In this document: positions 53,243-63,173 of the stretch, one piece after another
Layout: every line of letters starts with the position of its first letter
Numbering within the stretch: the stretch's first letter is position 1
From: Pedobacter sp. MC2016-24
Lineage (GTDB): Bacteria; Bacteroidota; Bacteroidia; Sphingobacteriales; Sphingobacteriaceae
Direction of reading: 5' to 3'
DNA length: 64,000 bases
Assembly: GCF_015223055.1 (NCBI RefSeq)
Contig: NZ_JADFBX010000019.1
Location: forward strand, 38,120 to 102,119
The notes under the pieces: model-generated
What the model saw: only the letters and a program-made list of their open reading frames with translations
The model's database searches: none
What the model was told of the DNA's origin: nothing
Made by a program: the position numbers and the translations under genes

Positions 53243-55555
53243 TTATTTTCTTCTTCTGATGTAAAGTAAAAGCACACCACCCAATAATAAAAGTCCGGGT
53301 AGTGCATACAAGTAAACGGCTTTGAGCACTTTCATGCCGCCCGATTCCAACTTGATGTTATTGTCTGTCGGATCTGGTTTTGCAACGCTGATTGGGAATT
53401 CACCATTGCTGAACCATTTAAATAAACCATTGTAAAAATTGGTATTTCCCTTTCCACCTACTTTTCTGAAAGTATTGATTTCCAGGTTACTGATAAAATC
53501 AGCATCAGAGATCACGGCTATTTTCTGTTCCAGGTTGTTTCTTTTACGGGTCAGTGCAATGGCAGTTGGGATGGCCATTTGCTGATCACCCTCGGCTGGA
53601 TTAAACTTCAGTTTTAAAGAATCACTGTTAAAAGCTCCGGTTTTTAACCAGGCAATATTGGGGTTGGTTACCAATAAGGGCATGACTTTAAAATCGCCAC
53701 TTGCCTGGTAAGTTAATCCGGCAGCTCCGGACATGACCACCTTAAAGGTCGTGTCCCCGTTAAATTTCTCGTATTCTTTTCCAAATAAACCGCCATTTGT
53801 TGTGAAGCTGGAGAAAGACAGATCGGCTGCAACATCGGCATTGTTTTGTACCACCATACCTTTTAAAAAGCCTACCCCGAGTGGCTCAAGTACTGGTTTA
53901 AGCAGTTCTTTTTTGTCCAGTTTAGCTAAAATCAACATGTTTCCTCCATTGGCGATGTACTGGTTGATTTTATTGATTTCAACCGCCGAAAGTTCAGATC
54001 TTGGATCGGCAAGTACCAGGGCTGCAATGCCTTTAGGAATCTCCTGATCTTTAAGCGAAATGCTCATGGCATCAAAACCATTATTCACTAAGGCACTACG
54101 TGCAGACTTTTCTGTGGTAGACTGCTGATATCCCCTGTCGTTAGCTTCTTCAATACTGCGTTCATTATTTCCGGTAATGAAAACAATCTTAGGCGGACTT
54201 GTTGTAAAGCGTCTGATGGCAGCAGTAATGTTCTCCTCACCCGGATGTTTAAAAAAGTCGTTGTATAGACGCAGGTAAGTAGATTGATCGCCAAGCTGCA
54301 GACGTCGTACAAATTTATTTCCTTCCGGAGCAAGATCAATGATCTTATGGATTTCTGCTGGCGACAGGAAATCATCCAGATCCAGTTTTTCAGATTTCAC
54401 CACATTTTCTGCCACAGCTTTCAGACTAAGGCCGGCATTGATCTTGGTTTTAAACAAAGAGGAATTGTCGCAGGTATCGTAATAATAAACATACTCCATA
54501 TTCAATCCATGTGGTAAAAAGCGCTGATATTGTTCAAAACGTGCCAGATCATTGTTGCGTTGTTTTGGCAAACCGATGTTATGGTCTTTATCCATCAGGT
54601 TGACATAAGTGGTGATGGTTAATGGCCCATTCAACTTTTTAAGTACTTCCCTACTGTTTTCGGTTAGGGTACGGGTATTTTGCGATGTCGTGTCAATGTA
54701 ACCAGTAAATGAGGGTAATGCACTGATGTATCCGATCAAAAGCGCAGTACAAATCAACAATAGGTAACGGCCAAATTGAAGTCCGGCTGAACGGGACTCT
54801 CTTCCCGCCTGTAATTTCAACATGGTTAATCCCAGGAAAAGCGAAATCACGACCAGGAAATAAATGATGTCTTTACTGCGGATCAGGCCAAAGATCATGC
54901 TATCAGCCTTACCGGTTACAGATAGGAAATAGGTAATGTGACGCAGAAAATCAACATCCTGCCATAGGCTACCAATAAAGTGTAAAAATGTAAGTACGGC
55001 TAAAGTACTGATGGCTGCCACCACCTGGTAGGAGGTTAAACTGGACAAAAACAAACCAATTGCAGCGTAAGCACTAAACAATAAATACAAACCTAAAAGG
55101 CTGGTCAGCATCCAGTAGATTTCGAAAGCATCAATGCTAAACGAGGCGGTGATGACAAACATCAGGAGAATAAAAATCAGCATTAAGCCGTAGCCCATGA
55201 TGCCCAGAAATTTACCCAGTACGATTTCGCTCACTTTAACCGGAGAGGATAACAGCAGTTTAATTGAACCGCTGCTAATTTCACGACTTAAAACGCCCAT
55301 GGTTAACAAGGGAACAAACAGGTAAAGCTGTGATTGTACGGTTAGGAAAAGTCCGCCGGATTGACCGTTGGTAAAAATATAATCAGATAGGTTGAATGTA
55401 GGGTATCCAAGCATTTTGTAGGACACATACATGTCTACTTTGCCGGTAAATTGTAAGCCAAACTGAACGGCAAATACAACCAGTACGAGCCAGGCTATGG
55501 GCGAAAAGAAAAGTGAAGCCAATTCTAACCTGGCTATTCGAAGTATAACTCTCAT
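53243..55555 (-). CDS. fused GldF-GldG-type ABC transporter protein
   Basis: 770 residues. The first ~240 are an ABC-2 type permease (six helices; motif GVLSREISSGSIKLLLSSPV near 85) matching GldF. From ~250 comes another membrane helix (LLLICTALLIGYISALPSF) and a large periplasmic GldG domain (about 290-740: TYVNLMDKDHNIGLPKQRNN, IVFITGNNERSIEEANDRGY, GGNMLILAKLDKKELLKPV), with a last helix and RRRK tail. In gliding flavobacteria GldA, GldF and GldG form a transporter needed for motility; in Sphingobacteriaceae the role is unclear. The ATPase gene lies 38 bp upstream. Confidence 0.88.
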   Translation of the reverse strand: MRVILRIARLELASLFFSPIAWLVLVVFAVQFGLQFTGKVDMYVSYKMLGYPTFNLSDYIFTNGQSGGLFLTVQSQLYLFVPLLTMGVLSREISSGSIKLLLSSPVKVSEIVLGKFLGIMGYGLMLIFILLMFVITASFSIDAFEIYWMLTSLLGLYLLFSAYAAIGLFLSSLTSYQVVAAISTLAVLTFLHFIGSLWQDVDFLRHITYFLSVTGKADSMIFGLIRSKDIIYFLVVISLFLGLTMLKLQAGRESRSAGLQFGRYLLLICTALLIGYISALPSFTGYIDTTSQNTRTLTENSREVLKKLNGPLTITTYVNLMDKDHNIGLPKQRNNDLARFEQYQRFLPHGLNMEYVYYYDTCDNSSLFKTKINAGLSLKAVAENVVKSEKLDLDDFLSPAEIHKIIDLAPEGNKFVRRLQLGDQSTYLRLYNDFFKHPGEENITAAIRRFTTSPPKIVFITGNNERSIEEANDRGYQQSTTEKSARSALVNNGFDAMSISLKDQEIPKGIAALVLADPRSELSAVEINKINQYIANGGNMLILAKLDKKELLKPVLEPLGVGFLKGMVVQNNADVAADLSFSSFTTNGGLFGKEYEKFNGDTTFKVVMSGAAGLTYQASGDFKVMPLLVTNPNIAWLKTGAFNSDSLKLKFNPAEGDQQMAIPTAIALTRKRNNLEQKIAVISDADFISNLEINTFRKVGGKGNTNFYNGLFKWFSNGEFPISVAKPDPTDNNIKLESGGMKVLKAVYLYALPGLLLLGGVLLLYIRRRK

Positions 55556-55593
55556 TGATTCGGTTATTTATTATTTTATGATGATGGCCAGGG

Positions 55594-56511
55594 TTAAGAT
55601 GATAACTGTTTGAAGATGTCGTCAAGAGAACTTTTCTCCAGACTAATCTCTCTCAACTGCCAGCCCTTATTGACGCTGATCTCGATAATTTTCTCACAGA
55701 TGTCCGGTGCGGCATTGATGTGCAGGCGCACTTGTTTATCTGTTAAAAATTCGGCACTGGTTACACCTGGCAGTGCCTGGAGTTCTGCTTTAGAAGGTGC
55801 ATTGTTCATCCACATCAACACGCCCGTAGGTTCGATGTAATTGTTAAAAGCTTCCATCGTGTCTGAAAAAACGACTCTTCCCTTTTCAATCATTTTGATA
55901 TCCTGGCAAAGTACCTGTACTTCGCTCAGAATGTGCGTGGAGAAGATAACGGCTCTTTCACTGGCAATTTCTTTAATCAGCCCCCTGACTTCAATGATCT
56001 GGTTGGGATCAAGACCGTTTGTTGGCTCGTCTAAAACCACCAGTTGCGGCTTGTGGATGATGGCTTGTGCAATGCCAACCCTTTGGCGGTATCCACCAGA
56101 GAGGTTACGAAGCAGCCTGTTGCTGAAATGGGACACGCCACATCTTGCCTTCGCCGCATCTACAGCTTTACGGATGTCTTTCTTATCGATCAGCCTTAAA
56201 TAAGCGCAATGGGTAAGGTATTCATCAACCGTCAATTCGAGGTGCAGAGGTGGGTTTTGCGGCAGAAATCCGATTTGTTTTTTTGCTTCCTTTGGGTTTT
56301 TACGGATGTCAATACCGCCGATAAGCACATCGCCGGATGTTTGGTTCAATACACCGCAAAGGATATTCATGGTGGTGGATTTACCAGCTCCGTTTGAACC
56401 CAATAGCCCAAGTATCCCCTTTTTATTGATTTCTATATTGATGTCTTTAATTGCCCAGGTTTTACTATACCTGTGGCACAAGTTTTCAATTTTAACAATG
56501 TTCTCTGACAT
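55594..56511 (-). CDS. gldA: GldA-type ABC transporter ATPase
   Basis: 305 residues: ATPase domain about 1-225 with Walker A GSNGAGKST near 38, signature NLSGGYRQRVGIAQAI near 135 and Walker B LVVLDEPTNGLDPNQ near 160, then a ~75-residue C-terminal domain (LQALPGVTSAEFLTDKQVRL). The layout matches GldA and other ABC-2 exporter ATPases. It lies directly upstream of the fused GldF-GldG gene and should energise it. Confidence 0.88.
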   Translation of the reverse strand: MSENIVKIENLCHRYSKTWAIKDINIEINKKGILGLLGSNGAGKSTTMNILCGVLNQTSGDVLIGGIDIRKNPKEAKKQIGFLPQNPPLHLELTVDEYLTHCAYLRLIDKKDIRKAVDAAKARCGVSHFSNRLLRNLSGGYRQRVGIAQAIIHKPQLVVLDEPTNGLDPNQIIEVRGLIKEIASERAVIFSTHILSEVQVLCQDIKMIEKGRVVFSDTMEAFNNYIEPTGVLMWMNNAPSKAELQALPGVTSAEFLTDKQVRLHINAAPDICEKIIEISVNKGWQLREISLEKSSLDDIFKQLSS

Positions 56512-56581
56512 TTTTTATGCGTGTTTATATAGGATCATTTGATGATGATTGTCCCGATCATGGTGTGTATGTTAACTTTAA

Positions 56582-57967
56582 TTATCTTGGGTTTTGTGGC
56601 AACTGGTTAATGTCAATTTCATTATCAGGAATTGGCCATACGTAACGGACATCATTTGGAGGCAATTCATAATTCTTGCCGTAAAGGGTATGTCTGATGG
56701 TTTTGGCAAAACGGGGTTCTTTGTTAAACCTGCGCAAATCTTCCCAACGGATTCCACGGTATACGAATTCTTTACGCCGTTCTTTGACGATAAGCGCCAG
56801 TGCTTCATCAGCATTAGCTGCCGTTGCATCTTTATAGGTTGCGGCATTAAAACGATTTTTACGCAGCTGGTTCAGGTCATCAAGAGCAAGTTGTGTCTGC
56901 CCTGCTCTTGCCCTGGTTTCTGCGCGCATCAACCAAAGTTCAGCAGTAGTAATTCCATTAAAGGTCTGTGGGAAACCACCATAAGAACCTCTGAATGTCA
57001 TGCGGTTATCTGTAGATTTTGCGAAATAAGTTTTTAGGCGCAGGTCATCAGCTTCATAAAGATCCAGCAATTCCTGTTCGGCATTGAAGCCTACCAGCGG
57101 CGTAACCGGACGAACGGCATTTCCTACATAAAATACAATTTCCGGATTGGTAGCACCCCAGTTTGAATTAAAAACATCTGCCAGGGGCGGTATGGTCAAT
57201 GTTTTAAAATCCAATAGCGAAGCCTTATACTTCAATCCCTGATCTGCGTAAAACCCGGCCCTTTCATAATTTCCCATTTGTAAATAAGTACGGGCCAGAA
57301 GCGCGGCAACAGCTGCTTTTCCAACGCGTAAATTTTGAACTGGCTGATCAGGCACCAATGGGAAGGCCGTTTCCAGGTCAGCCAAAATTTGTTTATACAG
57401 GCCTGCAACGGTACCACGGTTAACCTTCTCGGTCACATCGTGACTAAGTTTTAAGGGTATACCCAAATCAGAGGCTGCGGTATTCACATCATAAGGCTTG
57501 CAAAACAACTGTGCCAGTTGATAATAGCTAAAGGCCCTTACAAACAAACCTCCACCCTTTACCATATTCCAGCTTTCCTGTTCTGCAGCAGTTGGTTTTA
57601 TTTTTTCTACTTCCAAGACCAAATTGGCATAAAGAATACGTTGATAACCATTGTTCCAATCGGTGGATTCTTTAGTTTCAAAAACATCTTTAGCCCAGAT
57701 ATAGCCGTTGGCTTCGTAGGGATAAAAACCTTTATAAGTTGTCATCACGGCATCTGTTACCGTGTATTCATCCCCTCCAACTATCCCAAGGTTTGCAGAG
57801 CCATTCTGATTAATCACCTTATAGGCATCTAACATCGCCTGATAGTCTTTGATGTCCTTAGGGATAACTTGTTTGCTATCACGTTTTTTTTCCAGGAACT
57901 CTTTGCCACATCCGCTCAATAAAAATACGGAAAGGATGATGTAAATATATTTTTTTGTGTTCATCAT
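56582..57967 (-). CDS. SusD/RagB family surface lipoprotein
   Basis: About 461 residues. The signal peptide ends in a lipobox FLLSGC (Cys near 20), so it is an outer-membrane lipoprotein. TPR-like helical repeats and conserved RagB/SusD stretches follow (VKGGGLFVRAFSYYQLAQLF near 145, GKAAVAALLARTYLQMGNYE near 215, RKEFVYRGIRWEDLRRF near 410). It caps the SusC channel and binds the substrate. ATG 57967 (or the next codon) is chosen over an upstream TTG. It is 36 bp after the SusC gene. The ligand cannot be predicted. Confidence 0.93.
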   Translation of the reverse strand: MMNTKKYIYIILSVFLLSGCGKEFLEKKRDSKQVIPKDIKDYQAMLDAYKVINQNGSANLGIVGGDEYTVTDAVMTTYKGFYPYEANGYIWAKDVFETKESTDWNNGYQRILYANLVLEVEKIKPTAAEQESWNMVKGGGLFVRAFSYYQLAQLFCKPYDVNTAASDLGIPLKLSHDVTEKVNRGTVAGLYKQILADLETAFPLVPDQPVQNLRVGKAAVAALLARTYLQMGNYERAGFYADQGLKYKASLLDFKTLTIPPLADVFNSNWGATNPEIVFYVGNAVRPVTPLVGFNAEQELLDLYEADDLRLKTYFAKSTDNRMTFRGSYGGFPQTFNGITTAELWLMRAETRARAGQTQLALDDLNQLRKNRFNAATYKDATAANADEALALIVKERRKEFVYRGIRWEDLRRFNKEPRFAKTIRHTLYGKNYELPPNDVRYVWPIPDNEIDINQLPQNPR

Positions 57968-58003
57968 GATCAAATGAATCGTTAATTGTTCTGTTTACTT
58001 TTT

Positions 58004-61000
58004 CTAAAAACCCACTTGTATGCCGAAAGCGTAAGTTTTTGGTGCTACGTATTCTGCATTTGCATAGTCTGGATCAATCTTGTATTTATTGGCACGCCAG
58101 ATGATTCCCAGGTTTCTGGCATTGGCATAAAACCTAACACTCTGAATTGCCGGAATACCCAGTTGTTTCGCAGTCAAGGTATAGCTTACTGCAACATCCT
58201 GTAACCTGATGTGGTCACCACTGGTTAGCAGTGCCTCCGAGAAATTGTACAAGGTCGATGCATATTGTGGCGCAACATCCAATCGTGCAGGAACGTTGGT
58301 TCTGGTTTCGTCGCCAGGTTGCTGCCAACGGTTAAAATAATCAACGTTATAAGTAGCATTGCTACCGTATTCCATACCTGAGGAGATCGACGAACGACGG
58401 AATTTGTAATTACTTTTCCAGGTAATCAATCCAGAAAGTGTGATGTTCTTGTAACTGAAATCATTTCTTAATGAGCCAAAAAAGGTAGGTACGCTTAATC
58501 CGGCATTAACCAGGTTATCTTTGTTCAAACTGTTATAAAAAGTAGCATAATTGGTCGTTACATTTCCATTCACATACATGAGCGGTAAGCCGGTTTTCGG
58601 ATCCAGTCCATACCAGGGCGTAGCATACAGGATATCCAGGCTTTTTCCGACCATCGGAGAAACTTTATCTCCGATAAAATTGGTAATGGCTGTTACCGGA
58701 TTGATGTATACATCGGTCACCTTATTGGTTACATAGTTCAACAACACTGTACTCTGCCAGTTAAAATCTCTTCCTGCTATATTTCTGGAGTTCAATTGGA
58801 TATCGAAACCTTTGGTCCGGATTTTTGCATAATTGACCTTATTGGTAGCCAATGCAGTACCACCGGTAATGATCCCTGTACTTGGTGCAAGGAAATCTTC
58901 ACCAATCAGGTCTTCTGCATTTTTAACATAATAATCGAATGAACCACTGATGCGGTCATTTTTGCTGGCAAAATCTAATCCCGCATTCAAGGTATTCACA
59001 CGCTCCCAGCGTAGCGAAGGATTTCCTGCACTAACAATGGTACCCTGTGGTAAATTACCATTATCGGCTCCGGTATTGTAGCGGATGGTTGGAAAAGTAC
59101 TGACGGATTGGTTGGTATTTCCACTGCTGCCATAAGTAGTTCTTAAACGTAAGTAAGGAACCCACTCACTGTGATAAAAACTTTCCTGACTGATGTTCCA
59201 GTTACCGCCCACTGACCACAATGGTGTACCTTTTTGATTGGTTTTAACGCCATACAGGTTGGAACCGTCCCAGCGCGCCGATCCGGAAACAGTATAGCGG
59301 TTCAGGTAGGTATAACTTGCATTTGCAAAGTATGACAGGTAACGATCTGTATACTCATTCAAATCTATTGGAAATGCACTCGGTATACGTTGACTTGAAA
59401 CACCAGGACGTGTAGGGTACAATTTATTATAATCATATTGAGATTCTCCTTCCAGGATATCTTTATCAAAATTATAGATATAATAACCAGGTGTATTTTT
59501 TCTGATGATTTCGCGGATCTCGGTTCCTGCCAATGCGTTTACACTGTGGTCTGATCCAATATTTTGATTATAGTTTAATTGTGCACGCCCGGTATTGCTG
59601 GTCGTCAGATCAGTCTTACGAGCAATTTGTACGGCGCCATACGGAAATACCCTTGTTCCATCAGCCTGCGTAAATTTGTTTACCCAGTTGCGTACATAGT
59701 AGCTGTCCTTATTGTAATTGGTGAGCATGGCATTCTCTCCATTGGTATGTTGATACTGTGCTTCTACGCTAAAGTGATTTAAAAAACTGTATTTGATACC
59801 GGTATTTAATTTCAGTTCTTTTTGTTTTCCGGATACATCATTTATATCCAACTCATCCAGGGGTCTGTAATTCCAATCCAGTAAGCCGGCAGCCACTGAC
59901 TGATCTTTATAAGGCTGACGTAACTCTCTGAGTATGGCTAAGTGATTTCCCTGCTCATCAGCCAGACGGAGGTAAGAAGAAATACCGAAACTACCAGTTC
60001 CCAGGTCGGAAAGGCCGATTCCGTTGTTCCGGTTACTGGCCTGGCTATATAAGATACCCGCGGTAATTTCTAATCCTTTAGCCGGGCTGAAAGTATTTTG
60101 AAGATTTAAGTTTAAGCGATCGTCGTCATTTCCTTTTAACATTCCGCGATTTTTATCGTAACCGGCAGAAACATAATAACGATAAGCAGCGCCACCGCCA
60201 GACACATTAAATGCATACTGTTGGTTAATGGTAGGCTGGTAAAGATATTTTAGCGCTTCGTTTCTTACTTCCGTATTTTTCATTCTCGCTTCCTGGGCAA
60301 GAAAATCCGGATTATTCAGGTCATTTTTGTATTTGATTAACAGCTCTACATATTCTGGTAATACACCTTTATCTGTAGCAGTTTCACTATAAAGGCCTCC
60401 ACGCAGATATTTCTCTTTTTCGATTGCCATTACCGTTTCACTTGGTAAACGGTTTCTGTTATACAACAGATTTGGCTTGTCGCCAATGGTGGTATTTGCG
60501 TTGAAGGAAATGCGTGCTTTTTGATTGAAACGACCTTGCTTGGTGGTAATGACGATAACGCCGTTACCTGCACGTGCACCCCAGATTGAAGCCGCAGCGG
60601 CATCTTTCAATACGGTGATACTTTCCACATCATTTGGGTTCAGGAAACTTAGGTCTACATCTTTATCATTGTCCAGATCCTGATTTGTGACGCTGGAATA
60701 GTTTCCTTCATAAGGAAAATTATCTACCACAATCAGCGGCCTTCTATTGGATTGTAAAGTCGAAACCCCACGTACACGAATGCTTTTAGGGTCGTTGGTA
60801 CCAGGCGACAAAAACTGAACCCCACTGGTAATTCCTTCCAGTCTTTGCAACACATTGGTACCCGTAGTTCTGTTAAACAGTTCCTTATCCACTACCGTAA
60901 AAGAACCTGTGGCCCTTTCTTTAGGAATTTTATAATACCCGGTATTCGCCATAACTTCAACGTCATCCAGATTCACTTCTGAATGCTTCAACATAATAGA

Positions 61001-61600
61001 CCCCATATTTGCAGATACGGGAAGTTCTTTCTTTTCGAATCCGATATAACTGATGATAACAATCGCTTTTTCATCAATACCAGGTAAAGAAAAATCGCCA
61101 TTTGCATTGGTTGTGACAACCTTCCCTGTGCCTTTTACAGTTACGGTTGCGCCGGGTACCGGCTCCCCCTTTTCGTCAACTACCTTTCCTTTGACATCAA
61201 TAGCAGCAAGATAAGTCCTCACTTTATCCAGCAGCGAGAATGACTTCCTGGTTACCACTACTGATTTGCCCTGGATGGAATAGTTTAGGTTCTGCCCCTC
61301 AAAGCATACTTTCAATGCTTCTGACAACGTGACATCCTGTAGTTTTACATCGATTTTTCCGGCATTACTGATAATTTCTGCATCGATTAAAAAATCATAG
61401 CCCGTTTGCAGTCTGATCTTTTTAATTACATTTTCCAGCGCAGCGTTTTTTTCATTCAGCGTTATTTTCTGCCCAAAAGAACTGGCAGAAACCTGGATTA
61501 AAAAAGTGGTCATTAAGATGAATACTAACTTCATAATCAATAGAAGTTTAGGTGGCAGCCACATCTGTAGCATACCTGGGTTAAAAGCATATTTTTTCAT
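58004..61600 (-). CDS. SusC/RagA TonB-dependent transporter with STN signalling domain
   Basis: 1198 residues. After a signal segment (about 20-45) comes an STN domain (about 55-115: NAALENVIKKIRLQTGYDFL), a carboxypeptidase-like beta domain (GKVVDEKGEPVPGATVTVKG near 137), the plug with the SusC signature SIRVRGVSTLQSNRRPLIVV near 270-290, and a ~850-residue beta barrel ending NAEYVAPKTYAFGIQVGF. The STN domain marks a transducer that signals to an anti-sigma factor; the FecR and ECF genes just upstream fit this. A large hairpin precedes the ATG. Confidence 0.95.
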   Translation of the reverse strand: MKKYAFNPGMLQMWLPPKLLLIMKLVFILMTTFLIQVSASSFGQKITLNEKNAALENVIKKIRLQTGYDFLIDAEIISNAGKIDVKLQDVTLSEALKVCFEGQNLNYSIQGKSVVVTRKSFSLLDKVRTYLAAIDVKGKVVDEKGEPVPGATVTVKGTGKVVTTNANGDFSLPGIDEKAIVIISYIGFEKKELPVSANMGSIMLKHSEVNLDDVEVMANTGYYKIPKERATGSFTVVDKELFNRTTGTNVLQRLEGITSGVQFLSPGTNDPKSIRVRGVSTLQSNRRPLIVVDNFPYEGNYSSVTNQDLDNDKDVDLSFLNPNDVESITVLKDAAAASIWGARAGNGVIVITTKQGRFNQKARISFNANTTIGDKPNLLYNRNRLPSETVMAIEKEKYLRGGLYSETATDKGVLPEYVELLIKYKNDLNNPDFLAQEARMKNTEVRNEALKYLYQPTINQQYAFNVSGGGAAYRYYVSAGYDKNRGMLKGNDDDRLNLNLQNTFSPAKGLEITAGILYSQASNRNNGIGLSDLGTGSFGISSYLRLADEQGNHLAILRELRQPYKDQSVAAGLLDWNYRPLDELDINDVSGKQKELKLNTGIKYSFLNHFSVEAQYQHTNGENAMLTNYNKDSYYVRNWVNKFTQADGTRVFPYGAVQIARKTDLTTSNTGRAQLNYNQNIGSDHSVNALAGTEIREIIRKNTPGYYIYNFDKDILEGESQYDYNKLYPTRPGVSSQRIPSAFPIDLNEYTDRYLSYFANASYTYLNRYTVSGSARWDGSNLYGVKTNQKGTPLWSVGGNWNISQESFYHSEWVPYLRLRTTYGSSGNTNQSVSTFPTIRYNTGADNGNLPQGTIVSAGNPSLRWERVNTLNAGLDFASKNDRISGSFDYYVKNAEDLIGEDFLAPSTGIITGGTALATNKVNYAKIRTKGFDIQLNSRNIAGRDFNWQSTVLLNYVTNKVTDVYINPVTAITNFIGDKVSPMVGKSLDILYATPWYGLDPKTGLPLMYVNGNVTTNYATFYNSLNKDNLVNAGLSVPTFFGSLRNDFSYKNITLSGLITWKSNYKFRRSSISSGMEYGSNATYNVDYFNRWQQPGDETRTNVPARLDVAPQYASTLYNFSEALLTSGDHIRLQDVAVSYTLTAKQLGIPAIQSVRFYANARNLGIIWRANKYKIDPDYANAEYVAPKTYAFGIQVGF

Positions 61601-61625
61601 TGCTTGTTACAGGCGACAGCTGTAC

Positions 61626-61679
61626 TAAATCATCATGAGATCAGTCCACATTTCTGTGTTGTAATCTCATGATGATTTA
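61626..61679 (-). promoter_or_regulatory. large hairpin in the leader of the SusC gene
   Basis: A perfect 16-bp inverted repeat (TAAATCATCATGAGAT at 61626-61641, its complement at 61664-61679) encloses a 22-nt loop with an inner CACA/TGTG pair. It sits 26 bp before the SusC ATG. It has no T-run. It could be an RNA element that controls translation or a protein-binding palindrome. Confidence 0.6.
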
Positions 61680-61754
61680 TATACTTTTGTCTTGGTTTGA
61701 GTTAATACGTAAATGATCTTCAAATTATTTGTCCCGATGTTTATCGGGAAGGCT

Positions 61755-61808
61755 ACTCAAACTTTTACCGTAAAGTGTTCGAAGCACTTTGCGGTTTTTT
61801 ATTTGAGT
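61755..61808 (+). terminator. plus-strand terminator between the SusC and FecR genes
   Basis: An 11-bp stem ACCGTAAAGTG/CACTTTGCGGT (61767-61777, 61785-61795; one G-T pair) with loop TTCGAAG is followed by TTTTTT. Outer arms ACTCAAA (61755-61761) and TTTGAGT (61802-61808) extend it. No plus-strand gene is upstream; all neighbours read leftward. A second small palindrome CCCGAT-GTTT-ATCGGG is at 61733-61748. Confidence 0.6.
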
Positions 61809-61913
61809 CACCTTTAGCGTGGTTAGCGCTGCTTTCGTAAGGATTTTTTCATGTGTTTTCGGTTGTTTGATTATAGTTATGGAACCCGCAGACTTTCTGC
61901 AGATCCGGATTGG

Positions 61914-63074
61914 TTATTTCGTGATTCTAATTTTTCTACCTTCCATTTCAAAATGAACCTTACCTGTTCTTTCCAGTTGGCTTAATACCGCAGAGATGTT
62001 GTTAGACCTTGATACATAGCCCCATAAAATCACCTTTTTAGGTGCATCGGCAGCATATACCAATTCCACATCATACCACCTGGCCACTTGGTTCAAGATG
62101 CCCTCCAGATTTTCGCTTTTAAAGATGAAATCTCCATTTTTCCAGGCCATGACCTCTTCTACATCCGCTTTATCTACAGCGATATGATTTGAATTCAATA
62201 CCGACTGCTGTCCGGGTTCTAAAATCTTTTGTTCAGTCCCCGACCTCACTTTTACCGACCCTTCCAATAAAGTTGTTTTCGTCGCATTTTCATCGGGATA
62301 ACTACTGATGTTAAAATGCGTCCCCAACACGGTAAGCTCTTGTACTGCCGTAGAAACGACAAATGGCTGTGCTTTATCTTTACTTACCTCAAAGTAAGCT
62401 TCTCCCGCTAACTCCACTTTTCTGGTCGCTGAACCATGAAAACTGGCCGGGAATTTTAGTGCAGATGCGGCGTTGAGCCAGACCTTAGTACCATCTGGCA
62501 ATACGATCTGATAAGTACCTCCCCGCGGCGTGGCTATCTTTTGGATTCCAGATGTTGGCTTCAGTTCACCAACTGCTGTACCATCATTATAAACCAGGGT
62601 TTTCGCATCTATGACCACACCATTTTTAGCATCACTTAATGCAATCACCTCACCATTGGCAAGTGTCAACGTGGCTTTGTTTTTTCCTGCCGGGAGATCT
62701 TTTGCTGCACCAAGCTTAAAGCCATCTTCAGTAGCGGAACGGCTGCTGTAAAAATAGATACCTGTTCCCAATATTAAAATGACAGCAGCCGCAGCAATTA
62801 AGCGGGGCCATAAAGGTTGAATTGTTTTTTGTATTGGGTTGGTTGACGTTATGTGCTGCTCAATCCTGGCATAAACTTGTGCAAAAACTACCTGGTCTGG
62901 CTTAGCTTCCTGCTTAGGACGATCAGCATCCAATTCAAATTGCGCCATCATCAGTGAAAGCAATGCTCCCTCATCATCCGTATGGAAATGGTCTAAAAGC
63001 CATTTAACTTCCGCAGCTGAACATTTATTCTGCAGGTAACGTGCTAAGACAAGTTTGAGTAATGATGCTTCCAA
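61914..63074 (-). CDS. FecR-family anti-sigma factor
   Basis: 386 residues. The cytoplasmic N-terminus (about 1-90) binds the sigma factor, one membrane helix follows (about 96-115, LIAAAAVILILGTGIYFYSS), then the FecR domain (about 180-280: PRGGTYQIVLPDGTKVWLNA and KVELAGEAYFEVSKDKAQPF) and a C-terminal DUF4974-type domain (about 310-386) that contacts the STN domain. No in-frame ATG exists before the conserved start; TTG 63074 (or ATT just before) must be used. The sigma gene lies 99 bp upstream. Confidence 0.93.
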   Translation of the reverse strand: MEASLLKLVLARYLQNKCSAAEVKWLLDHFHTDDEGALLSLMMAQFELDADRPKQEAKPDQVVFAQVYARIEQHITSTNPIQKTIQPLWPRLIAAAAVILILGTGIYFYSSRSATEDGFKLGAAKDLPAGKNKATLTLANGEVIALSDAKNGVVIDAKTLVYNDGTAVGELKPTSGIQKIATPRGGTYQIVLPDGTKVWLNAASALKFPASFHGSATRKVELAGEAYFEVSKDKAQPFVVSTAVQELTVLGTHFNISSYPDENATKTTLLEGSVKVRSGTEQKILEPGQQSVLNSNHIAVDKADVEEVMAWKNGDFIFKSENLEGILNQVARWYDVELVYAADAPKKVILWGYVSRSNNISAVLSQLERTGKVHFEMEGRKIRITK

Positions 63075-63173
63075 AATATATAATCGTTTTACACTAAGAC
63101 GCAGCTGGAAAGAAAATCATCTGCTCGTTTTTGAAAAAAAAATAAAATTATTTTAGTACTGTCTTTAATCCGG

